This document shows, piece after piece, positions 6,957 to 7,382 of a stretch of DNA of 7,382 nt (position 1 is its first letter; each line of letters opens with the position of its first letter). The stretch lies in assembly GCA_002426575.1 (NCBI GenBank), contig DIRE01000080.1, forward strand, positions 77,196-84,577, given 5' to 3'. The translations under genes and the position numbers were made by a program. Below the pieces are notes generated by a model, which did no database searches, had not been told where the DNA came from, and saw only the letters and a program-made list of their open reading frames with translations. This stretch comes from Clostridiaceae bacterium UBA5444 (GTDB lineage Bacteria; Bacillota; Clostridia; Clostridiales; Oxobacteraceae).

Positions 6957-7024
6957 GACGGTTCACTCAAAAGCAAAGGAACAAAAGGACGGTTTACCCG
7001 GGAGAATTGGGGGACGGTTCACTC
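6957..7024 (+). repeat. Three copies of a GACGGTTYACYC repeat (REP-like)
   Basis: GACGGTTCACTC occurs at 6957-6968 and 7013-7024, with a variant GACGGTTTACCC at 6988-6999. Start-to-start spacings are 31 and 25 bases. Copy 3 has four further G residues in front (GGGG at 7009-7012), and copy 2 has one. The GGGGACGGTTC core resembles a dispersed intergenic repeat I know from Firmicute genomes, often linked to IS200-like/REP-associated transposases. That link is recalled, not tested. The cluster begins 21 bases after the stop codon of the AGPS-like gene. No transposase is present here. The intervening sequence is unremarkable apart from a CCCGGG palindrome at 6997-7002. Confidence 0.65.
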
Positions 7025-7093
7025 GAGCCAGCCACAAAAGCCGATATCGATCCTATATTGATAAAGGTAGGCGCATAAGGCAATTAAAAATAG

Positions 7094-7130
7094 AAAGAGT
7101 TGAAGTGAAAATCTCGCTTTAACTCTTTTT
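7094..7130. terminator. Rho-independent terminator, probably bidirectional
   Basis: A 15-bp stem is formed by 7094-7108 and 7114-7128 with two G-U wobbles and a 5-base loop (7109-7113). It begins AAAGAGTTGAAG and its right arm ends CTTTAACTCTTT. On the plus strand it runs into TTTTT (7126-7130), then AT-rich sequence, which suits termination of the five-gene operon. On the minus strand the stem is followed by TTTCTATTTTT (from plus 7096-7086), so it could also stop the convergent gene at the right edge. Confidence 0.75.
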
Positions 7131-7219
7131 AAATATAAATATGGTAGGCCATTGGAGTGGCTTGTCCTAAATTTGGGGGAAATAAATAGGTATTCTATTG
7201 TAGCTAATTAAGTTTATGA

Positions 7220-7382
7220 TTACGAAACAGTTATACTCAAAAAATGTTCTAAAATTTCTTTATACTTTTTATCCTCATGTATAAGATAATACCCCTTGAG
7301 ACAAAGCCTTGATGCTTGGGACTGATTTATATTACCCATAATAGCACATATTTTCCTTTGATTCATATTGCAAAAACTTCTC
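7220..7382 (-). CDS. Convergent gene of unknown function, 3' end only (partial)
   Basis: On the minus strand a frame runs from the right edge to a TAA at 7222-7220, giving 53 codons without interruption. The composition looks protein-like rather than random: basic and hydrophilic, containing KICAIMGNINQSQASRLC then KGYYLIHEDKKYKEILEHF, ending in SITVS. An internal ATG at 7366-7364 (MNQRKIC) has no good ribosome site, so the real start probably lies outside the window. I do not recognise the protein. The S-Q-x-x-x-R-x-C-x-K-G-Y-Y run loosely recalls helix-turn-helix or NUMOD-type DNA-binding repeats, but this is a weak impression. The gene converges on the operon and could share its terminator. 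Confidence 0.5.
   Translation of the reverse strand, partial: RSFCNMNQRKICAIMGNINQSQASRLCLKGYYLIHEDKKYKEILEHFLSITVS

Noticed and set aside
7143..7166. Possible small hairpin (GGTAGGCCA with TGGCTTGTC)
   Set aside because: Four of its nine pairs are G-U wobbles and no T-run follows, so it is not a credible terminator or RNA element.
1..7382. CRISPR array, tRNA or rRNA gene, riboswitch, complete insertion sequence
   Set aside because: No regular spaced repeats, no cloverleaf-like segments, a leader too short for a riboswitch, and no transposase frame were seen on either strand.

Overview
The window is AT-rich with strong GGAGG-type ribosome sites and heavy AGA/ATA codon use. Together with a set of soluble iron-sulfur/flavin enzymes, this points to a low-GC anaerobic Firmicute of the class Clostridia. 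The lineage is inferred; no rRNA or other phylogenetic marker is present.

Layout. Bases 1-48 may hold the start of a divergent, leftward gene cut by the window edge. Bases 49-217 are a control region with a good sigma-A promoter (TTGATG, 17 bp, TATAAT) and two dyad symmetries. Five rightward genes follow, very probably one operon: (1) 218-1951, a GlpA/LhgO-type FAD oxidoreductase with a C-terminal BFD-like [2Fe-2S] domain and an unusual N-terminal BON-like extension; (2) 1938-3200, a GlpB-like FAD/NAD(P) oxidoreductase; (3) 3204-3575, a small DUF1667 cysteine protein; (4) 3575-5137, an FGGY-family sugar/polyol kinase; (5) 5199-6935, a FAD-binding oxidase-fold protein strongly resembling alkyldihydroxyacetonephosphate synthase (AGPS), including its His-His-His motif. 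Genes 1 to 4 overlap or nearly touch; gene 5 follows a 61-base gap with its own strong ribosome site. Downstream lie three copies of a GACGGTTYACYC repeat, a hairpin that can terminate transcription in both directions, and the 3' end of a convergent leftward gene cut by the right edge.

How the genes may work together. The kinase would phosphorylate a small polyol or ketose. The gene 1/2/3 set looks like a soluble version of anaerobic glycerol-3-phosphate dehydrogenase: gene 1 oxidises a phosphorylated or hydroxy-acid substrate, and its [2Fe-2S] domain passes electrons to the two-nucleotide flavoprotein of gene 2. DUF1667 stands where GlpC would be. The AGPS-like enzyme is the puzzle. It could use the DHAP branch for ether-bond chemistry, or it could be a repurposed dehydrogenase. 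No acyl-DHAP-forming acyltransferase or fatty acyl reductase is visible, so an ordinary ether-lipid pathway is not demonstrated. I regard the kinase, GlpAB-like, DUF1667 and AGPS-like combination as a candidate pathway of unknown substrate and the main item of interest here.
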